Shown here piece by piece: positions 34,660-43,551 of a DNA stretch of 64,000 nt. Under the pieces are notes generated by a model. It was not told the DNA's origin. It did not search any database and saw nothing but the letters and a program-made list of their open reading frames with translations. This stretch comes from Gracilibacillus suaedae (GTDB taxonomy: Bacteria > Bacillota > Bacilli > Bacillales > Amphibacillaceae): contig NZ_JAGFVL010000055.1 in assembly GCF_017599345.1 (NCBI RefSeq), forward strand, positions 67,971 to 131,970, given 5' to 3'. The position numbers were made by a program, and so were the translations under genes. Each line of letters opens with the position of its first letter. Positions within the stretch are counted from its first letter, which is position 1.

Positions 34660-35637
34660 ATGGCACAAAAAAAGGTTCATTTGATACCCTACACGATTCA
34701 ATCGATTGAGGATTCCAAAAATGAGACCCCAGCAGGTGTTCAACTAGTACAGGCTCCTGCCATTTGGGAGAAAAGTAACGAAGGGGAAGGTATCGTTGTT
34801 GCCGTTATAGACACTGGTATTGAGTCGAATCATCCAGATCTTAAGGATCGAATAATTGGTGGAAGAAATTTTACATCAGATTATAATGGAGACCAAGACA
34901 ATTTTGAAGACAATAACGGTCACGGAACACACGTATCAGGAACCATTGCAGCAAGCCTTGATGGTGATGGTGTTGTAGGTGTTGCTCCTAAAGCTAAAAT
35001 ATTAAGTCTCAAGGCGTTGACAGGTGTAGGTTCCGGTGAGTATGACTGGATCATAGATGCGATTAATTATGCAGTTCAATGGCGTGGTCCCAGCAATGAG
35101 CGAGCTCGAGTTATTTGTATGTCCCTAGGCGGTCCTAATGATGTTACTGCGATGCATGAAGCGATACAACATGCAGTTAATCAAGATGTAGCTGTCGTTG
35201 TTGCGGCGGGAAATGAAGGAGATGGGGATGAGGAAACCCCTGAATATGCTTATCCTGGAGCTTATACCGAAGTCATTTGTGTTGGTGCTGTAGATATGGA
35301 ATTACAGCTTGCTCCTTTTTCTAATACAAACAAGGAAGTGGATCTTGTAGCTCCCGGTGTAGATGTTTTATCAACATATATAGATAATAAATTTGCTAGA
35401 CTATCAGGAACCTCCATGGCAGCACCACATGTTGCAGGTGCTTTAGCATTATTGATTAATTTAAGTGAAGAAGAGTTTGATAGATCTCTAGTTGAACCAG
35501 AAATCTATGCGCAACTTATTAGACGTACACTTCCACTTGATTATCAAAAAAGCGCGGAGGGAAATGGCTTTCTCTTATTGAACCTAGTTGACCAATTAGA
35601 TCGGATTAGTGATCCAAGTATGGAGGGAACTGATTGA
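34660..35637 (+). CDS. ispA: Intracellular subtilisin-like serine protease
   Basis: A 325-residue S8 protease without signal peptide. It begins with a short propeptide that contains LIPYTIQ, the LIPY/F element by which intracellular subtilisins block their own active site. Catalytic motifs are complete: [16 protein letters not shown] (Asp), [12 protein letters not shown] (His), [10 protein letters not shown] (oxyanion Asn region) and [15 protein letters not shown] (Ser). Length matches the ISP family (319-325). It probably degrades cytoplasmic protein in stationary phase. ATG preceded by AGGGGAGG. Confidence 0.93.
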   Translation: MAQKKVHLIPYTIQSIEDSKNETPAGVQLVQAPAIWEKSNEGEGIVVAVIDTGIESNHPDLKDRIIGGRNFTSDYNGDQDNFEDNNGHGTHVSGTIAASLDGDGVVGVAPKAKILSLKALTGVGSGEYDWIIDAINYAVQWRGPSNERARVICMSLGGPNDVTAMHEAIQHAVNQDVAVVVAAGNEGDGDEETPEYAYPGAYTEVICVGAVDMELQLAPFSNTNKEVDLVAPGVDVLSTYIDNKFARLSGTSMAAPHVAGALALLINLSEEEFDRSLVEPEIYAQLIRRTLPLDYQKSAEGNGFLLLNLVDQLDRISDPSMEGTD

Positions 35638-35774
35638 CCTTAAAACTAGATAGGAAAATCATTGCCTAACTATCAAGAAATAACGTGCGTTGTTAAACAT
35701 TAATCTAATGGACAGGTAGGACTAAAATCCTCCTTCCTGTCCATTTCTTTTAGCAATAAGAAGGAGGAAAAATC

Positions 35775-36677
35775 ATGCATGTGTTGGAAGAGAAAGATAT
35801 AAAGACCACACTGATGGAATTGAAGGAATATCAAAAGAAAATTAAAAATATTAAAGAGTATTATGATGAAAAGGAAGACTCTCGCATTGTCACGGATTAT
35901 TATCATGACATTAACTTTGATGGAGCGGATAAATCTAAATTATTTGAGCAATTACATCAATTAACAACTACTACACATAAAAATCAACTCCCCTATAATT
36001 CTGAAACGCGTGATTATCTTTATTCTATAATTGACATTCATATGGACGGGAACCTAAAAAGTATCTATTCCGGTAGCCACAAGGATCCTGAGCAAACCAT
36101 TAGAGAAGATTATGAAGCAGCGCTAAAAAGAAAAGAAGAATATGATAAGTTGTTAAATAATAAACCTAAAAATGATGATGTTTGGAATAAAGCAGTAGCG
36201 GTCATTGAAAGTGAAAACATGTTTAATTGTGAACATGTCATACCACAATCATGGTTTGATCAAGAAAGTCCAATGAGAGGTGATTTACACCATCTTTTTA
36301 CATGCGAAACAAAGTGTAATTCGACCAGATCCAATTATCCTTATTTTGATTTTAAAGACTACACGCCAGTAATGGACACCAAAACGATAAAAACAAATTG
36401 CGGGAAATACGAAGAAGAGAAGTTTGAACCCGAAAGTGGAAAAGGTGAGGTTGCCAGAGCGACATTGTACTTTTTGATAAGATACCCAGGGGAAATTAGC
36501 CAATACAACGATAAAGACATTGACATGTTATTAAATTGGCACAAAGATTTTGAAGTATCCGTCTACGAAAAACACCGAAATAAAGAAATCTATCATGTAC
36601 AAAAGAATAGAAATCCTCTAATTGACTTTCCAGAATATGCAGCCAAAATCGATTTTTTGTTAGGTTTATTTAAATAA
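35775..36677 (+). CDS. Endonuclease I-family nuclease (HNH/His-Me finger)
   Basis: A 300-residue protein. The region FNCEHVIPQSWFDQESPMRG-DLHHLF (about 152-177) is the metal- and nucleic-acid binding core of endonuclease I / YurI-type nucleases, and NSTRSNYPYFDF follows as in that family. Unlike secreted members it has no signal peptide, so it would be cytoplasmic or leave by another route. The first 50 residues are a charged helix. It stands alone. AAGGAGG precedes the ATG. Confidence 0.82.
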   Translation: MHVLEEKDIKTTLMELKEYQKKIKNIKEYYDEKEDSRIVTDYYHDINFDGADKSKLFEQLHQLTTTTHKNQLPYNSETRDYLYSIIDIHMDGNLKSIYSGSHKDPEQTIREDYEAALKRKEEYDKLLNNKPKNDDVWNKAVAVIESENMFNCEHVIPQSWFDQESPMRGDLHHLFTCETKCNSTRSNYPYFDFKDYTPVMDTKTIKTNCGKYEEEKFEPESGKGEVARATLYFLIRYPGEISQYNDKDIDMLLNWHKDFEVSVYEKHRNKEIYHVQKNRNPLIDFPEYAAKIDFLLGLFK

Positions 36678-36700
36678 ATATCATATCCCATTTGAACAAT

Positions 36701-36747
36701 AGAGTGTGGTGAAGCCTCATTAATTTTCTTCACACTCTCTTTTTTAC
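36701..36747 (+). terminator. Terminator after the nuclease gene
   Basis: AGAGTGTG..GAAG pairs with CTTCACACTCT with a small bulge, followed by CTTTTTTA. Confidence 0.75.
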
Positions 36748-36898
36748 GAATATTGAACTGATAAAATTTCGTCAAAAATTAAGCAACAAAGGTCGAGTTA
36801 GAAAAATTCAGTTAATATCGATAGTTAAATAAAGGAATTTTTAAATGAATATAGAATTAGTATATATTGTTGAATTTTAATAGAAAGGGTTGAAAAAT

Positions 36899-37297
36899 AT
36901 GGATAAACGACAAATGGGGTGGAATAAAATTAGAGAGATTGCCGGTGAACAAGGGGTTAAAACGATGGAAGCTGTGCAGGCGTATTCACCAAGGTTAGCC
37001 AATATGGCTTTAGAATTCGGGTATGGAGAAATTTATTCTAATGATATTTTAGATTCACGCCAACGTGCTTTGATTACGTTATCTTCTCTTATTTCACAAG
37101 GTGATCAAGGAACTGCGCTAATTTTCCATTTCAAAGCCGCTCTTAGGGTAGGATTAGCAAGAGAAGAAATTCTAGAATTGATTAATCATTGCAGTGGTTA
37201 TGTCGGTTTTCCTAAAGCAATAGCTTCTTTGAACCTTTTTCAACAAGCATATAGTGAATTTGAAACTGAAAGTAAAAATGTAAGTTTATCTGAATAA
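36899..37297 (+). CDS. Carboxymuconolactone decarboxylase-family protein
   Basis: A 132-residue protein of the CMD/AhpD-like fold: SRQRALITLSSLISQGD followed by HFKAALRVGLAREEILELI and a cysteine in NHCSGYVGFPKA. It has only one Cys in the active region instead of the CxxC of AhpD, so peroxidase-partner activity is doubtful. Related proteins are gamma-carboxymuconolactone decarboxylase-like. The ATG at 36899 follows AGAAAGGG by ten bases; a TTG nine bases earlier is too close. Confidence 0.83.
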   Translation: MDKRQMGWNKIREIAGEQGVKTMEAVQAYSPRLANMALEFGYGEIYSNDILDSRQRALITLSSLISQGDQGTALIFHFKAALRVGLAREEILELINHCSGYVGFPKAIASLNLFQQAYSEFETESKNVSLSE

Positions 37298-37319
37298 GAA
37301 GCATAAAGGAGGCAGATTG

Positions 37320-37841
37320 ATGCTTGACTATAGAATAACACCTAGAGAAAAATTTGATGACAGAATTGGAGAACTTGTTTCCATGCTAGAATTAACAAGG
37401 AATGTAACTCTTCAAGAAATTTCAAATTTGAGTCAAGACGATTTAGATTTCTTAGCTACTAATACTTCGAATTCGATTGGTGCTCTTTTATCTCATATTG
37501 CGTCCATTGAATTTGTCCATCAAATCATTTCATTTGAAGAAAGAGACTTAAATGAAAGTGAACTTGCAGAGTGGCGAACAGCTTTAGAACTAGGTGAAAA
37601 AGGCAGAAAAGATATTAATAATCAGCCTCTAGATTATTATGTAAATAATTTAACACAAGTAAGAGAACGTACATTAACCTATTTGGAGTTTAAGAACGAT
37701 AGCTGGTTGTTCAAGGAGCATCAGTGGGAAAACGATGTGTCCTATAATCATTATTATCTATGGTTCCATGTCATGGAAGATGAGATTAACCATCGCGGAC
37801 AAATTAGAACAATAAAACGAGTGTTAAAAAACAACAAATAA
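37320..37841 (+). CDS. DinB-family protein (DUF664)
   Basis: A 173-residue four-helix-bundle protein. The metal-binding pattern is visible: His in ALLSHIASIEFVH (first helix pair) and HVMEDEINHRGQIRTIKR at the C-terminus, the usual DinB/YfiT layout. Functions in the family range from thiol transferase to unknown. Start ATG seven bases after AAAGGAGG. It follows the CMD gene by 22 bases and is probably co-transcribed. Confidence 0.85.
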   Translation: MLDYRITPREKFDDRIGELVSMLELTRNVTLQEISNLSQDDLDFLATNTSNSIGALLSHIASIEFVHQIISFEERDLNESELAEWRTALELGEKGRKDINNQPLDYYVNNLTQVRERTLTYLEFKNDSWLFKEHQWENDVSYNHYYLWFHVMEDEINHRGQIRTIKRVLKNNK

Positions 37842-38046
37842 CATTACCAAATGAAAGAGATTTTTTCACTTTCTTCTCAATCTAAATTTGAAGGTACATT
37901 AGGTGAAAATAAATGATAATGTTAAACAACTTATTCAATCGTTATTAGGTAACAGCAGTTATTATGTTATTGCAAAAGTAAATAGTAACTACTCAGATGG
38001 ATACAAAGGATAAATGGCTGAAGAGAAAAAAAGGAGGAACGAATAG

Positions 38047-38667
38047 TTGTTAATGGAAAGTGAATACGGAAATATTATTATTCTAAACGGCTCACCTAGA
38101 TCCGGAAAGTCTAGCATTGCATTATGTATTCAAAACACTTTTGAAGGTGTATGGATGAACATAGGTGTTGATCAGTTTATGAAAATGACACCAGATCGAT
38201 TTCAGCCTGGTATCGGTTTACGACCTGGAGGTGAACGCCCTGATCTTGAGCCATATATCGATACCATGTATCAAGCTATGTATGAAGCAATAGCGGCATT
38301 TAGTCGTTTAGGATTAAATGTTGTGGTAGACGTAGGTCATCATGAAGGATATTCCGTTCCACTACGAATTCTTCAAAAATGTACCAAGATACTAGAAGGG
38401 TTTCCGGTTTGGTTCGTAGGTGTACACTGTCCGATAGAGACTGTTATGGAAAGACGAATAAACACATGGAACGTTGGTTACAACAATGACGGTACTGTGC
38501 CAAAATCGGTTGTTTTATGGCAACAGCTTGTCCATGAACCTGGAATTTATGACATAGTAGTCGATACTTCGATGCATCGTCCTGAAGAGTGCGCCCATTT
38601 AATTCGTCAAAGGCTCCGTGATGATCAGCCCGCAATGGCTTTCAAAGACATTAGAAATATGGAATGA
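38047..38667 (+). CDS. Chloramphenicol phosphotransferase-like P-loop kinase
   Basis: A 206-residue protein. ILNGSPRSGKSSIA is the Walker A loop (about 12-25); VVVDVGHHEG holds the catalytic Asp region and FVGVHCPIETVMERR resembles the LID of the CPT family. CPT proteins phosphorylate chloramphenicol or other small molecules; many homologues are of unknown substrate, so resistance should not be assumed. The TTG at 38047 is nine bases after AAGGAGG; an in-frame ATG two codons later is the alternative. Confidence 0.78.
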   Translation: MLMESEYGNIIILNGSPRSGKSSIALCIQNTFEGVWMNIGVDQFMKMTPDRFQPGIGLRPGGERPDLEPYIDTMYQAMYEAIAAFSRLGLNVVVDVGHHEGYSVPLRILQKCTKILEGFPVWFVGVHCPIETVMERRINTWNVGYNNDGTVPKSVVLWQQLVHEPGIYDIVVDTSMHRPEECAHLIRQRLRDDQPAMAFKDIRNME

Positions 38668-38734
38668 AAGTAATCAAATCGTTTTTATGATAATGAATTT
38701 ATTTTAAGTTATATCACTGCAAGGAGGATGAATG

Positions 38735-39490
38735 ATGATCATTCTAGATACAGGTGAATTTATTAAAATGACTAGACAACATGATCATGCGAGGTTTTCT
38801 GGAAACCTTGCAACTCACTTAAAAGAAGACTTTTTTATTAACAATAATTATCGAGACACAGTCATACTTGCTATAACTGAACATGATCGCGCATGGATTA
38901 GATTGGATCAAGTTCCTATTTGGAATGATCAGCAAAATTCACCATATTCATTTACAGATTATCCTCTTTTGCCGAAAATAACAATGTATAAAAAGGGAAT
39001 TGATGAAGTAGAAAATATGAATCAGTATGCTGCTTTGTTATGTAGTATTCACTTTACTTCTTTCGGGGATATCCGCCAATCTGAACAGCAGGATTGTATA
39101 GACTACATGAAAGATGAACTTCAAAGACAACAACAAATAAAAACGAAATTACCTGATCTCAACGATAAAGTGATTACACAACATTATCGATTATTGCGGT
39201 TCTTAGATGAACTATCTCTTTACGTTTGTTTAAACGTGGAAGGGGCGACCAAAAATGAAGAGCATCACTGGTTTGTTAATGGGTTTGATACATGGATAAA
39301 TGGTCAACAATATGCTGCTGAGTGGAGAAGTAAAAATGAAATTAGAATAACTCCATTTCCATTCAAATCAGATTTTGACATTACCTTAAAAACAAAGTAT
39401 GTGTCAAAAGATTTAAGAGAAAAAAACGGTATCAACTCAGCATATCATGACACTAGTTATACGTTTAGTAGATTAAGAATAGTACGTTGA
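38735..39490 (+). CDS. DUF3891-family protein
   Basis: A 251-residue protein with the DUF3891 N-terminus (TRQHDHARFSG), ITEHDRAW, LLCSIHFTSF and HYRLLRFLDELSLYVCLN. The repeated His/Asp positions suggest an HD-like metal-dependent phosphohydrolase fold, but the function is unknown. ATG with AAGGAGG seven bases upstream. It lies 67 bases after the CPT-like kinase in the same direction. Confidence 0.83.
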   Translation: MIILDTGEFIKMTRQHDHARFSGNLATHLKEDFFINNNYRDTVILAITEHDRAWIRLDQVPIWNDQQNSPYSFTDYPLLPKITMYKKGIDEVENMNQYAALLCSIHFTSFGDIRQSEQQDCIDYMKDELQRQQQIKTKLPDLNDKVITQHYRLLRFLDELSLYVCLNVEGATKNEEHHWFVNGFDTWINGQQYAAEWRSKNEIRITPFPFKSDFDITLKTKYVSKDLREKNGINSAYHDTSYTFSRLRIVR

Positions 39491-39539
39491 AAATGGATAA
39501 ATTGTATGGAACGCCCCTTAAAACGAAAACAATATTCGT

Positions 39540-41180
39540 CTAAACCCTATTTAAAATGGGAGGAGTCTCATTTGGATCAACCATTACTTCGATAACTGTT
39601 GGACCAGCATCTTTTTTTAGTGCCTGAATAATAGCATTTTTAATATCCTCTGTATTGCGGCAAGAATAAGATGTCGCTCCTAATGATTCCGCAAACATGG
39701 TAACATCTAATGCATGTTGATATGTAGCGCCTATAGAGTGTCCAATCATTTTTCTCATTCCTTTATCTACCATATCAAGAGCAATGTTATTAAATACAAG
39801 ATAAATAACAGCTAAATTTTGATCGACAGCAGTTGCGATTTCAGTGCCATGCATAAACGTACAACCATCACCAGTTAAGCATGCAACCGTTTTTTCTGGA
39901 GAAGCCAATTTTGCACCGATGGAATATCCAATTGCATGTCCCATTGTTCCAAACACATCATCAAAATAAAATGTTCCTGGTTCATAAATGTCGTAGTGTT
40001 TAATTGCATAAAAAGTATGACTGCCATCGTCCCCAAATAGTATGGAATCCTTTGGTAAACTTTTTCGAATTTCTTTGATTGCTGTTTCAGCTGATAGATA
40101 TTGCTCATGTTTCTGAATATTTTCTGAAGATTCATTTTCATCCACATAAAGAGAAGGTTGTTTTATTTTTACACTATTTGTTTCAGATCTTCGCTGTAAT
40201 TCAACTAAATTAGCTTTAATATCGCCTTCAATATACAGTGTAGGAAGCCGAAGAGATTTTTGTATAAACGTTTGGTCAATATCGAAATGAATGATATGCT
40301 TCGGATAGAGTGCTTCTGAAAATCCTGCTAAGGACATATCACTAAGCTTACTACCCATAACAATCATTTGATCGACTCCATCTTCAAGAAACCTTGTAGC
40401 TTTTTCATTACCACCCAACCCAAATGCACCTAAAGATAGTGAATGATTAGTTGGAAATGTCCCTTTACCACCAGGAGTGGTCATAACCGGAATTTGCCAT
40501 TGTTCTGCTAACCACCTTACTTCTTCATAAGCCCGTGATAGGTGGACGCCTTTACCAAGAAATAAAACAGGCTTTTCTGCCTCATTTAGCTTAGAAATGA
40601 CAGTTTCCATTTGATTGGATACTACAGAATACGTGAAAGCTGGCATATCAACTGTAAATGCTGGAATTTCTTCTTGTAGAATATCCATCGGTATTGATAG
40701 ATGCACCGGTCCCTTTATACCTGATGTTGCTTTTTCAATTGCATGCTTAATCATCAGTTCTAATTGATCCCCTCTGTCAACCCGTGCACTAAATAACGTT
40801 ACAGCTTCAAACATTCTGACAAGATCAGTACCAAATATAGAAGAGTCTTGTCCTTGAGCTTTACCTGTATCCTTCGCCGATGGATGTCCCGTGATAAACA
40901 AAGTAGGGGAGTGATAAGCTTTCGCTTGGCCAGCAGCTGTTAAAAGATTAGTTCCCCCAGGTCCGGATGTACCCAAAGCTACACCTATTCCTTTTTTTAG
41001 CGCATAACCAGCAGCAGCAAAACCTGCTCCAGATTCATGTCTTGAAAGAACAAATTGTATATCCTGATGCTCACATTCAACTAATAATGGTACGATTGCT
41101 TTACCTGGTATTCCAAATACATGGGTAATTCCTAATTGTTTAAAGTTTTCTACCAATACTGTTGAAACTTTTTTCATCAT
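39540..41180 (-). CDS. Thiamine-diphosphate-dependent enzyme (acetolactate synthase-like)
   Basis: A 546-residue protein of the IlvB/POX/benzoylformate decarboxylase family, with three domains: N-terminal pyrimidine-binding part with the catalytic Glu in LSRHESGAGFAAAGYA, the central domain, and the cofactor-binding GDG motif (LTGDGCTFMHGTEIATAV ending in NN). Substrate cannot be read from the sequence; the usual ALS FAD/AHAS signatures are not clear, so decarboxylation or C-C lysis of a 2-oxo acid is the guess. ATG 41180 follows AGAAAGG. It starts 18 bases after a sensor kinase gene, forming one operon. Confidence 0.82.
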   Translation of the reverse strand: MMKKVSTVLVENFKQLGITHVFGIPGKAIVPLLVECEHQDIQFVLSRHESGAGFAAAGYALKKGIGVALGTSGPGGTNLLTAAGQAKAYHSPTLFITGHPSAKDTGKAQGQDSSIFGTDLVRMFEAVTLFSARVDRGDQLELMIKHAIEKATSGIKGPVHLSIPMDILQEEIPAFTVDMPAFTYSVVSNQMETVISKLNEAEKPVLFLGKGVHLSRAYEEVRWLAEQWQIPVMTTPGGKGTFPTNHSLSLGAFGLGGNEKATRFLEDGVDQMIVMGSKLSDMSLAGFSEALYPKHIIHFDIDQTFIQKSLRLPTLYIEGDIKANLVELQRRSETNSVKIKQPSLYVDENESSENIQKHEQYLSAETAIKEIRKSLPKDSILFGDDGSHTFYAIKHYDIYEPGTFYFDDVFGTMGHAIGYSIGAKLASPEKTVACLTGDGCTFMHGTEIATAVDQNLAVIYLVFNNIALDMVDKGMRKMIGHSIGATYQHALDVTMFAESLGATSYSCRNTEDIKNAIIQALKKDAGPTVIEVMVDPNETPPILNRV

Positions 41181-41197
41181 TGATTTTCCTTTCTTAT

Positions 41198-42796
41198 TCA
41201 ATTATTTTTAGGTAGGATTAAATGTACTACAGTTCCTTTACCTTTCTCAGAATCAAATTCAATTCTTCCGTTGTGAGCATGGATGATATCAAAACAAATA
41301 GGTAAGCCCATACCAAGTCCGTTTTCTTTGGTAGTGAAAAACGGTTTACCTAAGTTTTTCACTTGTTCCTTTGTCATCCCTATTCCTTCATCCTTAATAG
41401 AGATATGAACCTCCTTATTTTTTAAATCTGTTTCTATTTCAACACAAATGTTGCCGCCATTAGGCATAGCCTCGAAGGCGTTTTTTATAAAATTAATGAG
41501 TACTTGTTTGATCTTATGTTTATCAATATAAACTTCGGTATTTTTCACTGAAGGTTCGACGTATATGTTGACATTGTGAAGACGAGTATTATTGTCCATT
41601 AACTCAACAGTTTCACGAATCAGATCATCTAAACAGCAGCTTACACGACTAATAGTAGACGGCTTTCCATATGAGACAAATTGATTCACTAGATTTTTCA
41701 TTCGTTCTAATTCAGCAGTAATAATATCAAGATATTCAGCTTTATGGTTATTTTCTTTCATTAGATGGGTGAGACCGATAATTGATGTGAGAGGATTTCT
41801 GATTTCGTGTGCTAACCCGGCCCCTAATTTACCTATTGTAGATAGTTTTTCAGACTCTATAAGCTTCTGTTGTAATTCGTGGTAATTAGTCATATCTCTA
41901 AATTGAGCAAAGGCACCAATCATTTGGCCTTCATCAAAAAGAGGTAACACATCGAGAAGAAGTTTTTTAGAGCAATCGCTTTCTATCAGTTGAAACGAAA
42001 ATTCAGCGTTCTCTACTTTTTTCTCCGTCTCTAGAACATAATTAGTATATTCACCTATCTGACCAATTTGTTTTATCCCGTTATCGATTACTTCTTCTTT
42101 TTTAATTCCAATTATTTCTTCAGCACTGGAATTAAATTCTAGCAAATTACCATTTTTGTCTGTCATTACAATACCTATAGGCGTTGAATCTATCAATACT
42201 TGATTTAACAAATGAAGTTGGTGATTTTGTTCTTGAAGTTGAATTTCCCGCTCGATGGTATCAACGGCCGACGACAAAAGTCCAAGATAGAAGTTACTTG
42301 CAAAATTAACCGTCGTCATCATAGAAACAGTACCAACTAATCGACCATTAGCTGAAAAACAAAAAGGCGATGAATAACATGCAGCTTCTGATAAGCAATC
42401 ATGAAAATGTTCTTTCCCAATTATGGCGATCGGCTTTTGGTGTTCTAAGGCTAACGAAACTGAATTTGTGCCAACATCCTTTTCATCAAATCTAACACCA
42501 AGCGTTATCCCGAGAGAATCTACCATCTCTTTAATACTCTGATCTCCGTAAATATCCAATATATACCCTTGATTATCAGTAGTAATAATTAACGTTGGGA
42601 TACCTTCCATATATTGAATTAGTTTTTTCATAAAGTGTTGAACAACACTTAATTCTTTACCAAATCTTTGCTTTCGAATTTGTAACTCTTTCTTAGTAAG
42701 TCCAACTTTCAAAAAAGGGATTTCATCGGGAGTCATATTAAGGATCGTTTCACATTTTTTTTTAGAATTTTGTATATATATATCAAAATCGTTCAT
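41198..42796 (-). CDS. Cytoplasmic sensor histidine kinase with AcoR-type GAF and PAS domains
   Basis: A 532-residue soluble kinase with no membrane segment. The N-terminal 60-180 resemble the sensory domain of AcoR/RocR-type activators (DVGTNSVSLALEHQKPIAII, GKEHFHDC, CYSSPFCFSANGRLVGTV). A PAS domain follows (about 200-300), then the phospho-acceptor box GAGLAHEIRNPLTSI with His330 and a HATPase domain (NFIKNAFEAMPNGG, GLGMGLPICFDI). The phospho-acceptor pattern is that of sporulation kinases KinA/KinE. No response regulator lies next to it, so it may feed the phosphorelay. Confidence 0.87.
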   Translation of the reverse strand: MNDFDIYIQNSKKKCETILNMTPDEIPFLKVGLTKKELQIRKQRFGKELSVVQHFMKKLIQYMEGIPTLIITTDNQGYILDIYGDQSIKEMVDSLGITLGVRFDEKDVGTNSVSLALEHQKPIAIIGKEHFHDCLSEAACYSSPFCFSANGRLVGTVSMMTTVNFASNFYLGLLSSAVDTIEREIQLQEQNHQLHLLNQVLIDSTPIGIVMTDKNGNLLEFNSSAEEIIGIKKEEVIDNGIKQIGQIGEYTNYVLETEKKVENAEFSFQLIESDCSKKLLLDVLPLFDEGQMIGAFAQFRDMTNYHELQQKLIESEKLSTIGKLGAGLAHEIRNPLTSIIGLTHLMKENNHKAEYLDIITAELERMKNLVNQFVSYGKPSTISRVSCCLDDLIRETVELMDNNTRLHNVNIYVEPSVKNTEVYIDKHKIKQVLINFIKNAFEAMPNGGNICVEIETDLKNKEVHISIKDEGIGMTKEQVKNLGKPFFTTKENGLGMGLPICFDIIHAHNGRIEFDSEKGKGTVVHLILPKNN

Positions 42797-42846
42797 TGAA
42801 TTCCTCCTAGCTACTAGTAAACAAGGTTTAATTAAATTGTAACAAA

Positions 42847-43047
42847 TTATTCAAGATTACGACAATTTTCCTTATTTTGATTATGTAGTTTCAACTTCTG
42901 ATAAAGTATGATTTTCTCATCAAGCTGTTTACTTAGTTTTAGAATTTCCCCGATAGAGTACTGATTAGTCTGATTTCCTAATTCATACAATTGGCTTTGC
43001 AACGAACGAATTTCTGCTTCTAATTTTCTTATTTTCAAAAGCAACAT
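42847..43047 (-). CDS. Spo0E-family aspartyl-phosphate phosphatase
   Basis: A 66-residue protein of two helices. LSKQLDEKIILYQK contains the SxxLDxxI motif that defines Spo0E-like phosphatases, which remove phosphate from Spo0A~P. The first helix is KIRKLEAEIRSLQSQLYEL. It lies 50 bases upstream of the sensor kinase gene on the same strand, so kinase and phosphatase of the sporulation relay may be produced together. A usable start is TTG/ATG-poor: the ATG at 43047 is preceded by TTAGGATG-like sequence. Confidence 0.8.
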   Translation of the reverse strand: MLLLKIRKLEAEIRSLQSQLYELGNQTNQYSIGEILKLSKQLDEKIILYQKLKLHNQNKENCRNLE

Positions 43048-43291
43048 CCTAACAATTTACATTTTCTTATAGAATACCATAAGTAATCATTAACTTCCTT
43101 ATCTTAACTCTAAAACAGGATATTTTTCCTATAAAGGTGTAATTTTTTCTAGGAAATAGATTGTAATGTTAAACTAAATGATATTGAAAACAGTTTTTAA
43201 TATTGCTATGAAAATGATTGAATTGACTACTAAACTAGTCCACGCTCTTTCTTTCTTATTTACGTACAGTGATAATAAGAGGGGAGGTAAT

Positions 43292-43405
43292 ATGATGACG
43301 TGTAAAAAGGAACACAGTCATTCATGTAGTTGTCATCATAAGAAAAAACGTTGCCCTAAATGTAGGAAAAAGCATAAAAAACGATCTTGCCATCGGTGTA
43401 ATTAG
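43292..43405 (+). CDS. Very small Cys/His/Lys-rich protein
   Basis: A 37-residue product beginning MMTCKKEHSHSCSCHHKKKR and with CPKC and CHRC pairs at the end: about a third Lys/Arg, six Cys and five His. It may bind zinc or nucleic acid, or be a spore component; no family is recognised. GAGGGGAGG precedes the ATG at the right distance. A near-perfect hairpin AGCGCCGGAT / ATCCGGTGCT lies 26 bases after the stop. Confidence 0.6.
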   Translation: MMTCKKEHSHSCSCHHKKKRCPKCRKKHKKRSCHRCN

Positions 43406-43551
43406 TATTACTAGGTCGGCTTTCAGTAAAGCGCCGGATTAATCCGGTGCTTCCTAAAAAGAAGTTACAGTTGAGGATAAGGTAGAGCCAAATAGTATTG
43501 GCATCAAAACCGTTTAAAGAAAAATGGTTGGTCCTTTTTATTAATCCAACA

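Noticed and set aside
35775-36677. HNH-type nuclease as part of a restriction or defence system
   Set aside because: The motif and length are those of endonuclease I/YurI-type nucleases, and no methylase, helicase or other defence gene is nearby.
37905-38010. Short plus-strand frame ending KVNSNYSDGYKG
   Set aside because: Begins with GTG without a convincing binding site; too short to support.
38047-38667. Chloramphenicol resistance gene
   Set aside because: Only the general CPT-like fold is visible; most homologues have unknown substrates, so resistance is not supported.
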